A stretch of 64,000 nucleotides of DNA from Allorhizobium sonneratiae (GCF_023700755.1 NZ_JAMKOJ010000006.1:124001-188000), one strand, 5' to 3'. Shown: positions 34,970 through 44,985, counted from the stretch's first letter. A program made the numbers and translations. The notes: a model not told the origin generated them from the sequence alone.

Positions 34970-36360
34970 GCTGAGGCCTTATAGGAGAGAAGATTTCTGG
35001 AAACATTCGCGGCAGTCAGCGGTGCAAGCCGTCCGGAGCGATCGATCATGCCCATATGCTTCAGCCAGGCTTCGAATTCCGGTGCAGGCGGCCGGTTGAA
35101 CTGATGCCGCAGCCCGACAATATCGTGATAGGAGAGGCTTTGATAATTCAGCATGACATCATCGGCTCCGGGCACCGCGATCAGGAAGTTCACCCCGGCA
35201 CTTGTCAAGAGCACCATGAGATTGTCCATATCATCCTGATCGGCCTCGGCGTGATTGGTGTAACAGACATCGACGCCCATCGGCACACCCAGCAACTTGC
35301 CACAAAAATGATCTTCCAGCCCGGCGCGAATGATCTGTTTGGCGTCATAGAGATATTCCGGCCCGATGAAACCGACGACCGTATTGACCAGCAGCGGCTC
35401 CACGGCCCGCGCCACCGCATAGGCACGCGCCTCCAGCGTCTGCTCATCCACCCCATGATGGGCATTGGCGGAAAGGGCGCTGCCCTGCCCGGTTTCCAGA
35501 TACATGACATGATTGCCAACCGTGCCGCGGTTCAACGACAGCGCCGCCTCCCGCCCTTCACGCAAAATGGCCAGATCGACACCGAAGCCGCGATTGGCTG
35601 CCTCGCTGCCCGCCACCGACTGAAAGACGAGATCGAGCGGGGCGCCAGCCTCGATCGCTTTGATCGACGTCGTTACATGGGTGAGCACGCAGGATTGTAC
35701 AGGAATATCGAAACGCTGGCGCAGACGGTCGAAAAGCTCCATCAACCGCATGCAGGCATCCAGATTATCGCTGGCCGGATTGATGCCGATCACCGCATCG
35801 CCCACGCCGTATAACAGGCCGTCCAGTGTTGAACCGGCCACGCCTTCGGGATCATCGGTGGGATGATTGGGCTGAAGGCGACTGGAGAGACGACCTTCCA
35901 GGCCGATCGTCGTACGAAAGCCGGTGATCACCCGCATTTTCGCCGCAACCGTGATCAGATCGTAATTGCGCATGAGCTTCGAGGTGGCCGCCACCATTTC
36001 CGGCGTCAGGCCAGGTGCCAGCGTGACAAGCGCCTCCGTGGTTGCCTCATAAGAAAGCAGCCAGTCGCGAAACTGCCCGACCGTCATATGAGAAACGGGA
36101 GCAAAGGCGGCCTTGTCGTGACTGTCGATGATCAGCCGCGTGACCTCATCGCTCTCGTAAGGAATGAGAAGATCTTCAAGGAAGGTCTTCAACGGCAGAT
36201 CAGCCAGCAGATACCGCGCTGCCACCCGCTGCTCATGACTTTCAGCGCCGATCCCGGCCAGCTTGTCACCGGATTTTTCCGGCGAAGCAGCAGCCATCAG
36301 GCTTTTCAGGTCGTTGAAGACGTGGCGTTGACGCCCGAGACTGATCGAATAAGCAGCCAT
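34966..36360 (-). CDS. eutB: Ethanolamine ammonia-lyase large subunit
   Basis: A 464-residue EutB that holds the TIM barrel for substrate and cobalamin. Recognisable segments are YGVGDAVIGINPASDN, CVLTHVTTSIKAIEAG, HHGVDEQTLEARAYAVARA and GVPMGVDVCYTNHAEADQDD. The start at 36360 (MAAYSISLGRQ) gives normal length; upstream in-frame sequence is not EutB-like. The two eut genes stand alone, with no permease or transcription factor next to them. Confidence 0.95.
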   Translation of the reverse strand: MAAYSISLGRQRHVFNDLKSLMAAASPEKSGDKLAGIGAESHEQRVAARYLLADLPLKTFLEDLLIPYESDEVTRLIIDSHDKAAFAPVSHMTVGQFRDWLLSYEATTEALVTLAPGLTPEMVAATSKLMRNYDLITVAAKMRVITGFRTTIGLEGRLSSRLQPNHPTDDPEGVAGSTLDGLLYGVGDAVIGINPASDNLDACMRLMELFDRLRQRFDIPVQSCVLTHVTTSIKAIEAGAPLDLVFQSVAGSEAANRGFGVDLAILREGREAALSLNRGTVGNHVMYLETGQGSALSANAHHGVDEQTLEARAYAVARAVEPLLVNTVVGFIGPEYLYDAKQIIRAGLEDHFCGKLLGVPMGVDVCYTNHAEADQDDMDNLMVLLTSAGVNFLIAVPGADDVMLNYQSLSYHDIVGLRHQFNRPPAPEFEAWLKHMGMIDRSGRLAPLTAANVSRNLLSYKASA

Positions 36361-36583
36361 TATATGTTTCCCGTTGTAACCGCAGAATAGAGCAAGTCCA
36401 GCGGCATGTCGCGTGTAATTGCACCCTGGGCATCGACAAAGCAAAGGCCATGCCAGCAGCCATTGATCGCGGCAAACCATCACCCTGTCGTGATGGAGAA
36501 ACACTAAAGAGCGCTTGACGACATCGTCAGGACAATCATGAATAATGCCATTGCAACTCACTTTTATAAAAGCGGAGTGTTTT

Positions 36584-37441
36584 ATGTCTGCCCATGCGCG
36601 TTTATCGGGGCTGCTGCTTGTCGGCACTGCCTGTCTCATGTTGTCCGGAGCGGCCTTTGCCGCAGATGCCGCAGCCCAGCCGAATGACAATCTCAACGCC
36701 ACTTTGTGGAACCAGACATCGGTTGAGTTTCAGGCCAATGCCCTGGGTGCCTATGCACTCGGGAGAATGCGTCTGGATGAGGCGCTCGCCAACAAGAACT
36801 GGACGGCTCTGCCCTCGCAAAAGACGGATTACCAGAACCTGCCGCCCGCCGTCATTCTCGATGTCGATGACACCATCGTCAACACCTCGGCCTATCAGGC
36901 TTGGAATGTCACGGCTGGCACCAGTTTTTCGCCCAAGAGCTGGACCCAATATGTCAAAGCCAAGAAAGACGTTCCAATTCCCGGCGCCGTTGGCTTTACC
37001 AAATATGCCGCCTCGAAAGGTGTCACCGTGTTTTACGTGACCAACCGATCTGCGGAGGAAAAACCGGCGACAATTGAAGAAATGAAAGCCATGGGCTTTC
37101 CCTTCAGTGACAAGGTCGATACCTTCCTTGCCGCAAAGGAGCGACCGGACTGGGGCTCGGCCAAGGGCACGCGCTTCAATTTCATCGCGCAGAAATATCG
37201 CGTCCTGCTGCTGTTCGGCGACAATTTCGGTGATTTCACCGACAATTATAAGGGCACGCCTGCTGAGCGCCAGAAAGAATTCGATGCCGACATTTCCCAT
37301 TGGGGGCATGACTGGATTGCGCTGGCAAACCCCATGTATGGCTCGTTTGAAAGCGCGCCCTATCAGGCCAATTACAAACTACCGGCCAATGAACAGCGCG
37401 CCCTGAAGGAACAGGCGCTGAAACCCTGGGACGGGAAATAA
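36584..37441 (+). CDS. Periplasmic HAD acid phosphatase (class B/C, e(P4)-like)
   Basis: A 285-residue secreted phosphatase. The signal peptide spans about 1-27 (ending GAAFA). HAD motif I is VILDVDDTIVNT, motif II is FYVTNRS, and LLLFGDNFGDF supplies the motif IV acidic residues. Relatives remove phosphate from nucleotides or small esters outside the cytoplasm. The ATG at 36584 follows GGAGTG by about 6 bases. It is divergent from eutB across about 220 bp. Confidence 0.88.
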   Translation: MSAHARLSGLLLVGTACLMLSGAAFAADAAAQPNDNLNATLWNQTSVEFQANALGAYALGRMRLDEALANKNWTALPSQKTDYQNLPPAVILDVDDTIVNTSAYQAWNVTAGTSFSPKSWTQYVKAKKDVPIPGAVGFTKYAASKGVTVFYVTNRSAEEKPATIEEMKAMGFPFSDKVDTFLAAKERPDWGSAKGTRFNFIAQKYRVLLLFGDNFGDFTDNYKGTPAERQKEFDADISHWGHDWIALANPMYGSFESAPYQANYKLPANEQRALKEQALKPWDGK

Positions 37442-37487
37442 ATCGATTGGTTGAGGCGGTGCGGGCAGGATATCTCCTTCCCGCTCC

Positions 37488-38579
37488 TCAATAACCCGTC
37501 ATTTCCAGATAGCCTACGCCGCTTGTCGTGCCGGAAAAGCGGATCGGACCTTCCCAGTAAGGCACGGATACCGCCATCCAGCTTTGCGAATTGAGCGGTG
37601 TCGTCTCAACGGAAAAATGCTTTTCCGGCAGATCCAGCCGCCAACGCAAGGGAATATCGCGGCCTGCAACCCGCCCCCTTTCCAGAACGGTCAGCCGCAA
37701 GGCGCCATTGCCCAGCGCCTCTGCCTTGCCATCGGCAGAAATCCAGGTGGCAGAGGTAAAATCGCCAGACGCCCCGCGCAGACGAAACCCCATCAGCTTG
37801 CCGCCATCGGCAAAATGCAGGGAAAACCAGTCCCAGCCTTTCTGGTCGGTGGCCAGCGGCTGCGATGACCATTCATGATCGAGCCAGGCCTTGCCGGTGA
37901 CCGCGACGGGGCCGGAGGGTAGTTGGATGGTGCCTTTGACCGTCAGAAACGGCTCGGAATAATAATAGCTTGCCTGCCCGGATGCCGATTTGATTGAATA
38001 ACCATGATCGCCCTGCTCGACCAATGGTCCATCTACGTCAAGCGCCAGATCATAGGAAAAGCCTTTGCCCTTCGCCTTGAGGGTCAGACCCGACAGAACA
38101 CCTTTTTCATCGGCCTTGCCGCTCATGCTCCAGTCATTGATCCAGGCGGAAAAGGGATTGACCGTTACCCCCGCTTCGCCGATGCCGCCGCGCGCCAGCG
38201 TTTCGGCCACCAGATGGTGTGACTGGCTGGTGAGAGCCGCATGACCCATCCAGATCTGCGGGCTCATCCAGCCGGACTTCTCCCCCGGCGCAAGCGCCGA
38301 GCGGAACAGGGTCCATTGCGCCCCATAATCCTTGCCATCGCTGCCCTTGAGATTGGCCGTCACATACCACCATTCGATCCGGTAATCGGGATGCGCGCCA
38401 TGATCGCCCGGAAAGCGCAGCGCCACACCGGGCCTTGGCAAGGCAAAGCCCTGCACTGTTGTGCCCAGCCCGGCAAAGCCCTGGGCAAGACCTTCTCCGG
38501 GCAAAGCAACAGCCAGACAGAGCAGCATAAAAAAAGCCCTGAAAAGCACGGGTATACGCAGGATTCCCTCACCGTTCAT
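37488..38579 (-). CDS. AttH/CrtC-like lipocalin-fold secreted protein
   Basis: About 363 residues with an N-terminal hydrophobic signal (VLFRAFFMLLCLAVALP). The AttH/carotenoid 1,2-hydratase-like pattern follows: FPGDHGAHPDYRIEWWYVTA, then AWLDHEWSSQPL. The family is predicted to hydrate or bind isoprenoid or lipid ligands. The start overlaps the end of the permease gene by 11 bp, so it is coupled to the ABC genes 38.6-41.6 kb. The arrangement resembles the attEFGH genes of Agrobacterium. Confidence 0.82.
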   Translation of the reverse strand: MNGEGILRIPVLFRAFFMLLCLAVALPGEGLAQGFAGLGTTVQGFALPRPGVALRFPGDHGAHPDYRIEWWYVTANLKGSDGKDYGAQWTLFRSALAPGEKSGWMSPQIWMGHAALTSQSHHLVAETLARGGIGEAGVTVNPFSAWINDWSMSGKADEKGVLSGLTLKAKGKGFSYDLALDVDGPLVEQGDHGYSIKSASGQASYYYSEPFLTVKGTIQLPSGPVAVTGKAWLDHEWSSQPLATDQKGWDWFSLHFADGGKLMGFRLRGASGDFTSATWISADGKAEALGNGALRLTVLERGRVAGRDIPLRWRLDLPEKHFSVETTPLNSQSWMAVSVPYWEGPIRFSGTTSGVGYLEMTGY

Positions 38580-40977
38580 TGGCAAATATCCTCAAAAGAT
38601 CGGCAGGTTTCCTGCGCGCCAGCCCCCAAAGCGGCAAAAGCGCGGCCAGAAAGGCCGCCGCCAGTGACAACAGCGCAAGATGCAGCCATTGCCCGGGAAA
38701 AAGATGCATCGGCAGTCTCCAGCCAAAGGCTTCGACATTGACGACCGCCAACAGCATCCAGGCCAGCGCCAGACCAACCGGTATCGCGGCTATCATGGTC
38801 AGAGCGGCCAGCACCAGCGTGCGCAAAAGCTCAAGCGTGATGATCGACCGCCGGGTCAAGCCCATGGCCCAGACGGGGGCCAGTTGCGGCAGACGCATGG
38901 TGGAAAGTGTGGTGAGACTGGCAAAAATCGCCACACCGGCCACGGCAAGCGTCAGAATGTTGAGCGCTGCCGTTATGGCAAAGGTCTTTTCAAAAATCTC
39001 CAGCGAGCGTCGCTTGAGAGCCGACTGATCGACGATATTCTCGGCTGGCAGGCCGAAGTCGTCGATGAGTTCTGCTTTCAACGCATCCACCTTGTCTTTC
39101 GCCAGTCGCAGCCCGAAACGCTGCCGTGAGAGATCGGAAAAGTGCGAGACCAGTACAGACTGCGCGATCATCACATCCTCTTCGGGATTGCCATAATCGG
39201 AATAGACGCCGAGCACCTCCTCCCGCAGATTGCCCGGCAGTGTGATCATGGAGCCGACATGCCGGTTTTCCCGACGCATCATCTGTTCGTTGATCAGCAC
39301 ACCGTCACCGGCCGCCAGACGGTCCCAAAGCTTTGGCGCGGTTTCGAGCAAAGGCCAGTGTTGTCGATAGACAGGATCGTCAACCACACCATGAACGGTG
39401 ACGATCTTTCCGCCAATCCGCGCTTTCGTCGACCAGATCGGCAAGACCGCATCAACGCGGGCCGCCAGCCATGCCTGCAACCTTGCAGCCTCGGCATCGC
39501 TGCGTGCTGAAACATAAAGCTCTGCCGCAAGCCTCTGATCGAGCCAGCCGACAAAGGTCAGGCGAAAGGAAGACACCATGGTGCCGACGCCGATATTGGT
39601 CGCCAAAGCCAGAAGCAGCGCCATCAGCGCCAGCGACAGACCGGGCAATTGCTGGCGCGTATCGGCAAAGAACCATTGCATCACCGGGCCTCGCGCCAAG
39701 ACCTGCAAGAGTTTCAGGGCTGGCGTCAGCAGCACGGGCAACAGCAGGGCCGCCGCCAGAAGCAATGCGCCAAGCGCGGCAAAGCCGGCAAGCAGTCCCC
39801 GACCCCACCACACAAGGCCCGCAGCGGCGATAAAGAGCATAATTGCGACCGCCGCCTGCATCCACCATATGCGTTCCGACGCCATGGCCCAGGCACGCGG
39901 TTTCGCCGGTTGCAGCAGCGGCATCCGCCAGACCGACCAAAGACCCTGCCCCGCCGAAGCAAGCGCGCCGAGCACGGCAATGGCAAGTCCCGTCGCCCAC
40001 CATTGCGGACGAAACTGCAGGCTGCCGGGCACATCCGCGCCATAGAGACCGCGCAGTGTCAGGGCCACATCCGGCAGCAGCATGGAGGCAATCACATAGC
40101 CAAGCGCCACCCCGATGAGCCCGGCGATGACGGAAAACAAGAGCATTTCCGCCGACAGCAGCAGAAGCAGCATTCTGACCGGCAGGCCCAGAGACCGTAA
40201 TGTGCGGAAGGTGGCCCGTCGCTGCTCAAAAGCCAGCCGCACCGCCGCATAGACGATGAAAAGGCCGACCACGAAGGACAGCAGGCCAAAGGCGGTCAGA
40301 TTGAGATGAAAACTATCCGTCAGCCGGGCAAGATCGCCTTCGCCATCCGGCTTTTTCACCATCAATCCGGGCGCAATCGTTGCAAGGTCGCGGAGTGGTG
40401 CCGCATTTTCCGGCAACACGATCATGTTCGTGATTGCATCCGGCAGAGACAGCAACCTGGCTGCGACCCCGATATCGGTGATGGCTGTGCCATATGGCAC
40501 ATCCTTCACCACCCTGACGGCAAGAGGGGCTTCTCCCTTCAGCGCATCGGCGGTCGATTGGGAAACCAACATCAGCCCCGGCGGCGACAAAAAGGCTGGG
40601 AGGCTGCCCGCAGCGCTGAAATCTTCCGGCGCGGCCTGATGCGGCACGGACAGAGGATCGATACCGATCAGATGGATGGGCTTGCCGGCAATGCGGATAT
40701 CGCCGCTCAACATGGGTGAAAGTTGATAACCACGACGGCGCAAATCGACGTAAAGCGAGAGGGGAATGGTGCCACCATCCCGCCGAACCAGTTCGCTCAG
40801 CCGGTTTTGCCCGAGAAGGGCCGCAGCTTTGGCATAGGAGGCGCGCGCCTCGGCATTGATCGCCTGCACACCCGACCAGAGCGCTGTCGCCAGCGCCAGC
40901 CCCAGAAGCAGCATGGCCAGTTGCACCTTGTGTTTTCGCCAATGCGATAAAAGCGCACCAAATGCCGTCCACGCCAT
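38569..40977 (-). CDS. FtsX-like ABC permease (MacB/LolCE superfamily)
   Basis: An 802-residue inner-membrane protein with the duplicated FtsX layout: a helix near 15-35, a periplasmic domain, three helices around 225-340 and a second set of helices after about 360, ending in RKPADLLRIFANER. Such permeases power lipid or lipoprotein extraction or export with a LolD-like ATPase. Its ATG overlaps the ATPase stop by a single base. The length suggests the two permease halves found separately in some systems are joined here. Confidence 0.9.
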   Translation of the reverse strand: MAWTAFGALLSHWRKHKVQLAMLLLGLALATALWSGVQAINAEARASYAKAAALLGQNRLSELVRRDGGTIPLSLYVDLRRRGYQLSPMLSGDIRIAGKPIHLIGIDPLSVPHQAAPEDFSAAGSLPAFLSPPGLMLVSQSTADALKGEAPLAVRVVKDVPYGTAITDIGVAARLLSLPDAITNMIVLPENAAPLRDLATIAPGLMVKKPDGEGDLARLTDSFHLNLTAFGLLSFVVGLFIVYAAVRLAFEQRRATFRTLRSLGLPVRMLLLLLSAEMLLFSVIAGLIGVALGYVIASMLLPDVALTLRGLYGADVPGSLQFRPQWWATGLAIAVLGALASAGQGLWSVWRMPLLQPAKPRAWAMASERIWWMQAAVAIMLFIAAAGLVWWGRGLLAGFAALGALLLAAALLLPVLLTPALKLLQVLARGPVMQWFFADTRQQLPGLSLALMALLLALATNIGVGTMVSSFRLTFVGWLDQRLAAELYVSARSDAEAARLQAWLAARVDAVLPIWSTKARIGGKIVTVHGVVDDPVYRQHWPLLETAPKLWDRLAAGDGVLINEQMMRRENRHVGSMITLPGNLREEVLGVYSDYGNPEEDVMIAQSVLVSHFSDLSRQRFGLRLAKDKVDALKAELIDDFGLPAENIVDQSALKRRSLEIFEKTFAITAALNILTLAVAGVAIFASLTTLSTMRLPQLAPVWAMGLTRRSIITLELLRTLVLAALTMIAAIPVGLALAWMLLAVVNVEAFGWRLPMHLFPGQWLHLALLSLAAAFLAALLPLWGLARRKPADLLRIFANER

Positions 40978-41633
40978 CAGACAATCAACCCCGCCCTGAG
41001 ATGCAGATGATGATCGAGCTGCTGCGCCAGCCGTTGCGAATGCGTCACCATCAACAGGGCGGCCCCCGTCTGCCGGACAAGAGACAGCATCACCTCCATG
41101 ACGGCATCCCCTGTCGCTTCATCGAGATTGCCCGTCGGTTCATCGGCGAGAATAAGTTTCGGCCGAAGCGCCAGACTGCGACCAATGGCCACCCTTTGCT
41201 GCTGACCGCCGGACAATTGCTCCGGATAGCGTTTGAGCAGCTCCTTAAGCCCCAGACGCTCGGTCAATTCCGCCACCCAGACCGGATCATGACGCCCGGC
41301 AAGCCGGGCATGAAAGGCAAGATTGGCCGCCACATCCAGCGAAGGCAGAAGATTGAACTGCTGAAACACCAGACCGATCCGCTCGCGCCGCAAGGCAGCA
41401 CGTCGATGATCGTCAAGACTGGCCAGATCCTCGCCATCCACACGCACCTCACCGCTATCTGCGGCTTCAAGCCCGCCGGCAATGTGCAAAAGCGTGCTCT
41501 TGCCGCTGCCCGATTCCCCTGTCAGCGCCATGCTCTGGCCAGGATGCAAAACCAAAGACACGCCTTTGAGCACATCAAGTGGGCCTTCCGTGGTCTCGAA
41601 GCTTTTTTTCAGGCGATCAATCGTCAGAACCAT
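40977..41633 (-). CDS. LolD/MacB-like ABC ATPase
   Basis: A 218-residue ATPase with Walker A GESGSGKSTLLH, signature LSGGQQQRVAIGRSLAL, Walker B LILADEPTGNLDE and VTHSQRLA. This pattern is that of the LolD/MacB group that works with FtsX-like permeases. It is the first gene of the ATPase-permease-AttH operon. Confidence 0.93.
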   Translation of the reverse strand: MVLTIDRLKKSFETTEGPLDVLKGVSLVLHPGQSMALTGESGSGKSTLLHIAGGLEAADSGEVRVDGEDLASLDDHRRAALRRERIGLVFQQFNLLPSLDVAANLAFHARLAGRHDPVWVAELTERLGLKELLKRYPEQLSGGQQQRVAIGRSLALRPKLILADEPTGNLDEATGDAVMEVMLSLVRQTGAALLMVTHSQRLAQQLDHHLHLRAGLIV

Positions 41634-41668
41634 GAGGGCGGCCTATTTTTGGGACTGCAACCTTGTCT

Positions 41669-42232
41669 TCAACGCACAGAAAGGTCGATTGGATTTTTGA
41701 AGGCCTTGCTCAAATAAGCAGACCCCTTCAGGCCAAAGCGCCAGGGCAGATCCCTGGCTTTGCTGATGCCAATGCGCGGTCCAGCGATAACAGCCGCGGG
41801 CTCTGCTGCAGGAACAAGAGAAAAAGGTTGAGTATCAACCCGGTCACCATTTTGCGCACCGGAAATCGCCAACGCCTGTGCCAAACGACCGGGACCTGAG
41901 CATAAAAGCCGCAGATCGTTGACACCACGACGCGTGATCATCTCATCAAGACCGGCTGTCGGTTGGAGAGCTCGGATCAACACTGCGCTGCCGGATCGGC
42001 AAACAATATTGAAGCACCAGTGAATACCATAGGACCGGTAGACATAGGCATGTGCAGGCGGGCCAAACATGGCAGCGTTGCGTTGTGTCGGACCTGAAAA
42101 ACTGTGCGAGGCAGGATCATCCGGTTCATAGGCCTCAACCTCAACAATAATCCCGCCACAGCCGTGAAACATGAGAAGCGCACCAATAAGCTGAGGTGCA
42201 ACATCAAGAGCAGGGTATGAAAAACCGATCAT
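41669..42232 (-). CDS. DNA-3-methyladenine glycosylase (AAG/Mpg family)
   Basis: A 187-residue base-excision repair enzyme. IIVEVEAYEPDDPASHSF carries the conserved Glu that activates water, and HAYVYRSYGIHWCFNIV is the family intercalating-tyrosine segment. The C-terminal GPRIGISKARDLPWRF matches. It removes alkylated purines. The start at 42232 fits the family length; a longer upstream reading is not supported. It lies between the ABC operon and the PilZ gene. Confidence 0.9.
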   Translation of the reverse strand: MIGFSYPALDVAPQLIGALLMFHGCGGIIVEVEAYEPDDPASHSFSGPTQRNAAMFGPPAHAYVYRSYGIHWCFNIVCRSGSAVLIRALQPTAGLDEMITRRGVNDLRLLCSGPGRLAQALAISGAQNGDRVDTQPFSLVPAAEPAAVIAGPRIGISKARDLPWRFGLKGSAYLSKAFKNPIDLSVR

Positions 42233-42263
42233 GTCTTTGCGATACCATGCAAAACATATGCTG

Positions 42264-42506
42264 TCAGATAAATTTAACGCCCACTTCAGCACCTTTACGC
42301 CAGCGAACCTCGCAACGATAGCGCTGGCCCTCATGGATAAGAAGCTCAAACGCATCGGGCAAAGGAGCCGTCATATCCAGTTTTAATTTGGCGCCGGTTT
42401 CAGAAAGGTTGCGAATGACACAGTCAAAGGTGGAATATCCATTGTTTAATAAGATACGTCCCCCTTTCAAAGTCCGGACACGCGCTGATGAACGTTTTTC
42501 ATTCAT
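42264..42506 (-). CDS. PilZ-domain protein (c-di-GMP effector)
   Basis: An 80-residue stand-alone PilZ domain. It has an RxxxR-like start (SARVRTLKGGRI) and the binding motif NLSETGAKLKL, the D/N-x-S-x-x-G box. PilZ proteins bind cyclic di-GMP and control motility or surface polymers. It lies 170 bp downstream of the GGDEF-EAL gene in the same direction, suggesting a local signalling pair. Confidence 0.88.
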   Translation of the reverse strand: MNEKRSSARVRTLKGGRILLNNGYSTFDCVIRNLSETGAKLKLDMTAPLPDAFELLIHEGQRYRCEVRWRKGAEVGVKFI

Positions 42507-42677
42507 AAAAGAATAAACCTCTTATATAAACATCATGATCATCACCAATCATTTTCAGAGAATGAATTCACAAATAAGTAAATTTTGTTTTTCTGAATCT
42601 TATTTTCAAAATATTTTGAATACGATTTTAAAATACATACTTTTAATTGGCAGTTGTCATTTATGCACCGCAACACG

Positions 42678-44504
42678 TCACGGTTTCTGGAGCGATTTCA
42701 TCTCAGTTCCGTATGAACCCGATTGCTTGCTCTGCCACGTCCAAAGCATGTTTTCGATTTCATCAGCAAGAATCGGCTTTGAGAAATAATATCCCTGGCC
42801 GGAATCGCATCCCATACGAAGCAGCATGTCGGCCTGCTCTTGCCGTTCAATTCCTTCTGCGGTGACGTGCGCTCCAAGATATCGGGCGATCTTGATCAGT
42901 TCTTCTGCCAGAAAAGCGGCTTTGGTTTCCTGCCCGGCATGTTCAAGCAACGACCGATCAAGCTTGATGATGTCGAAATTCATCGCCAGCAGATGGTTGA
43001 GAGAGGTGGGTCCGGAGCCGAAATCATCCAGGGCAATTTTGACACCCTGCTCCTGCAGGCCCATTACCTGCTGCCTGATGAGATCATGGGCATGCCCCTG
43101 ATAAACGGTTTCGATGATTTCGATCACAAGATGGGATGGCGGAATTTTATGGTGTTGCAGCAATCCAAGGATCCTCTCATGCACACAACCATCCAGAAAA
43201 TCGCCTGTTGCGATATTCACCGCGACCTGCCCCACATTCAATCCCATGCATAGCCACCGGCTAAGATCGGACAGAACGAGGTCCAGCATACGCCGTGTCA
43301 CATCCCGTGCCAGTTGCGCATCCCGCAAGGCATCCTTGAAATGAGCGGCGGCAAGCAAATCCCCATTGGCAAGCCGCATGCGACATAACGCCTCCAGACC
43401 AAGCAATTGAGAGGTCTTCAGATCAAAAACCGGCTGATAAACCGCGACGATCCCGTTTTCCTGTAAACCGTCTCTCAACTGGTTCATGATCCGGAAACGC
43501 CTGGCGATCTGCGTGCCCGTGACGGGCGAATATTCCAGAAATCCACCTCGCTGCCTGGACTTGGCTTCATAAAGGGCAAAATCTGCCTTCTGGCGCACAT
43601 CGCCGGTTTTATCACCCGGCAAGGCTGATGCTCCCCCCAGTGTAGCGGAAGGATAAACCGTCCGCTCAGCGCAGATGCAGGGGGTCTTCAAGCTCTCCAT
43701 GACATAAGCAGCATGATAGCCCAAATCAACACAGTCCTCGCCACAGACAATCATGGCGAATTCATCCCCACCCAGTCTGAAGACCATGTCGTTCTGACCC
43801 AGTTTCTTCAATCTGCGCCCAACTTCCTGGATCAGATCATCGCCAGCTTGATGTCCAAGACTGTCATTGACGATTTTCAGATTGTCGAGATCTAGCAACA
43901 ACAGCCCCCAGGGTTTGTCCAGCAGGCCCTGATGTGTAATCACCTCATTAAAACGTGCCCTGTTGCCAAGACCGGTCAAGGCATCTGTATATGCAAGGCG
44001 ATAACGTTCGTTTTCCCGCTTCTGCCGCTCAAGCCCAATGGCGCAAAGATGAACACAGGTTGCGACAATCTGCTGTTCCAGTTCGCTTGGACCCCGTTTG
44101 CGATGATAATAAAAGGCAAAGGTACCCATCACCCTTTTGCCGACAATGATCGGTGTCGACCAGCACGCAAGATAACCAAGCGGTAAGGCAAGAGATTTGA
44201 AAGGTTCCCAGAAAGGATGCGTTTCAATATCCGTGACAATAACCGGTTCGGAACGGAATGCAGCCGTACCGCAAGATCCCATACCCTCACCAATCAGCAA
44301 GCCGTCGATCTTGTCAGAATAGCTGCAGGGAATGGAAGGACCTGCCAGATGGCGCAAAGCCAAGTCATTATCGACCATCAAAACGGAACAGGCAATGTCG
44401 GGGATAAGCTCTTCCACCTGTCGACAAAGAAAATCAACCGTTTCATGCAGCGGCTCGTCTCGAGCAATTTTTTCCAGGAAATCATTTTGCAGTTTAACGA
44501 GCAT
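42678..44504 (-). CDS. GAF-GGDEF-EAL cyclic di-GMP regulator
   Basis: A protein of about 608 residues. A GAF domain (about 1-160) is followed by a GGDEF domain with an intact FRLGGDEFAMIV site and an EAL domain with LLGLEALCRM, ALDDFGSG and TAEGIERQE, so both synthesis and hydrolysis of c-di-GMP are possible. No membrane segment is seen. The start at 44504 (MLVKLQNDF) has AGGAG 6 bases upstream. Its flanks are distinctly AT-rich. The PilZ gene downstream may be its effector. Confidence 0.92.
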   Translation of the reverse strand: MLVKLQNDFLEKIARDEPLHETVDFLCRQVEELIPDIACSVLMVDNDLALRHLAGPSIPCSYSDKIDGLLIGEGMGSCGTAAFRSEPVIVTDIETHPFWEPFKSLALPLGYLACWSTPIIVGKRVMGTFAFYYHRKRGPSELEQQIVATCVHLCAIGLERQKRENERYRLAYTDALTGLGNRARFNEVITHQGLLDKPWGLLLLDLDNLKIVNDSLGHQAGDDLIQEVGRRLKKLGQNDMVFRLGGDEFAMIVCGEDCVDLGYHAAYVMESLKTPCICAERTVYPSATLGGASALPGDKTGDVRQKADFALYEAKSRQRGGFLEYSPVTGTQIARRFRIMNQLRDGLQENGIVAVYQPVFDLKTSQLLGLEALCRMRLANGDLLAAAHFKDALRDAQLARDVTRRMLDLVLSDLSRWLCMGLNVGQVAVNIATGDFLDGCVHERILGLLQHHKIPPSHLVIEIIETVYQGHAHDLIRQQVMGLQEQGVKIALDDFGSGPTSLNHLLAMNFDIIKLDRSLLEHAGQETKAAFLAEELIKIARYLGAHVTAEGIERQEQADMLLRMGCDSGQGYYFSKPILADEIENMLWTWQSKQSGSYGTEMKSLQKP

Positions 44505-44985
44505 TCCCCGCTCCTGGATATTCGAGTACACCATTCAAAAGCCGCTGTTTTCAAACGTGAACACAAAACACAACAGGACCAGATCACACCATCGACACTG
44601 TGGCGGTTATAATCTCTTGTGTTTCGTGCAAGCGAAGATCAGCTTAAGCTGCTTACAAGCACACACGTATATGCATTAATTTTAAATTATATATTAAAGC
44701 TGCACGGAAAGACACGGTCGGGGTTTAACACATAAAATTTTAAAAAATTTTTATATTATGTAAACTATATTTATATTTGGTGATGTAAGCCAAAACAATT
44801 TAGTTTTTTACTATAAATTTAAGCCGTCATATTGATGATCATGGGACCATACAATCAAGACCTCGTGTGAAGCCGATGAAAAAGCCTGCTCCATAAAATT
44901 GGTCTCAATTGAACGATAGCACCTATTCGGCAAAAACAAGTGTCAAAGGCACCATACCGTTTTCCACACGATCCGGAGAAACACG
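44505..44985. promoter_or_regulatory. AT-rich divergent spacer
   Basis: No gene is seen here. The centre (about 44670-44830) is very AT-rich, with long A/T runs, and must contain the promoters of the leftward GGDEF-EAL gene and the rightward DUF1003 gene. The composition contrasts with the neighbouring genes and recalls H-NS/MucR-type silenced promoters, though no binding site is defined. Confidence 0.45.
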
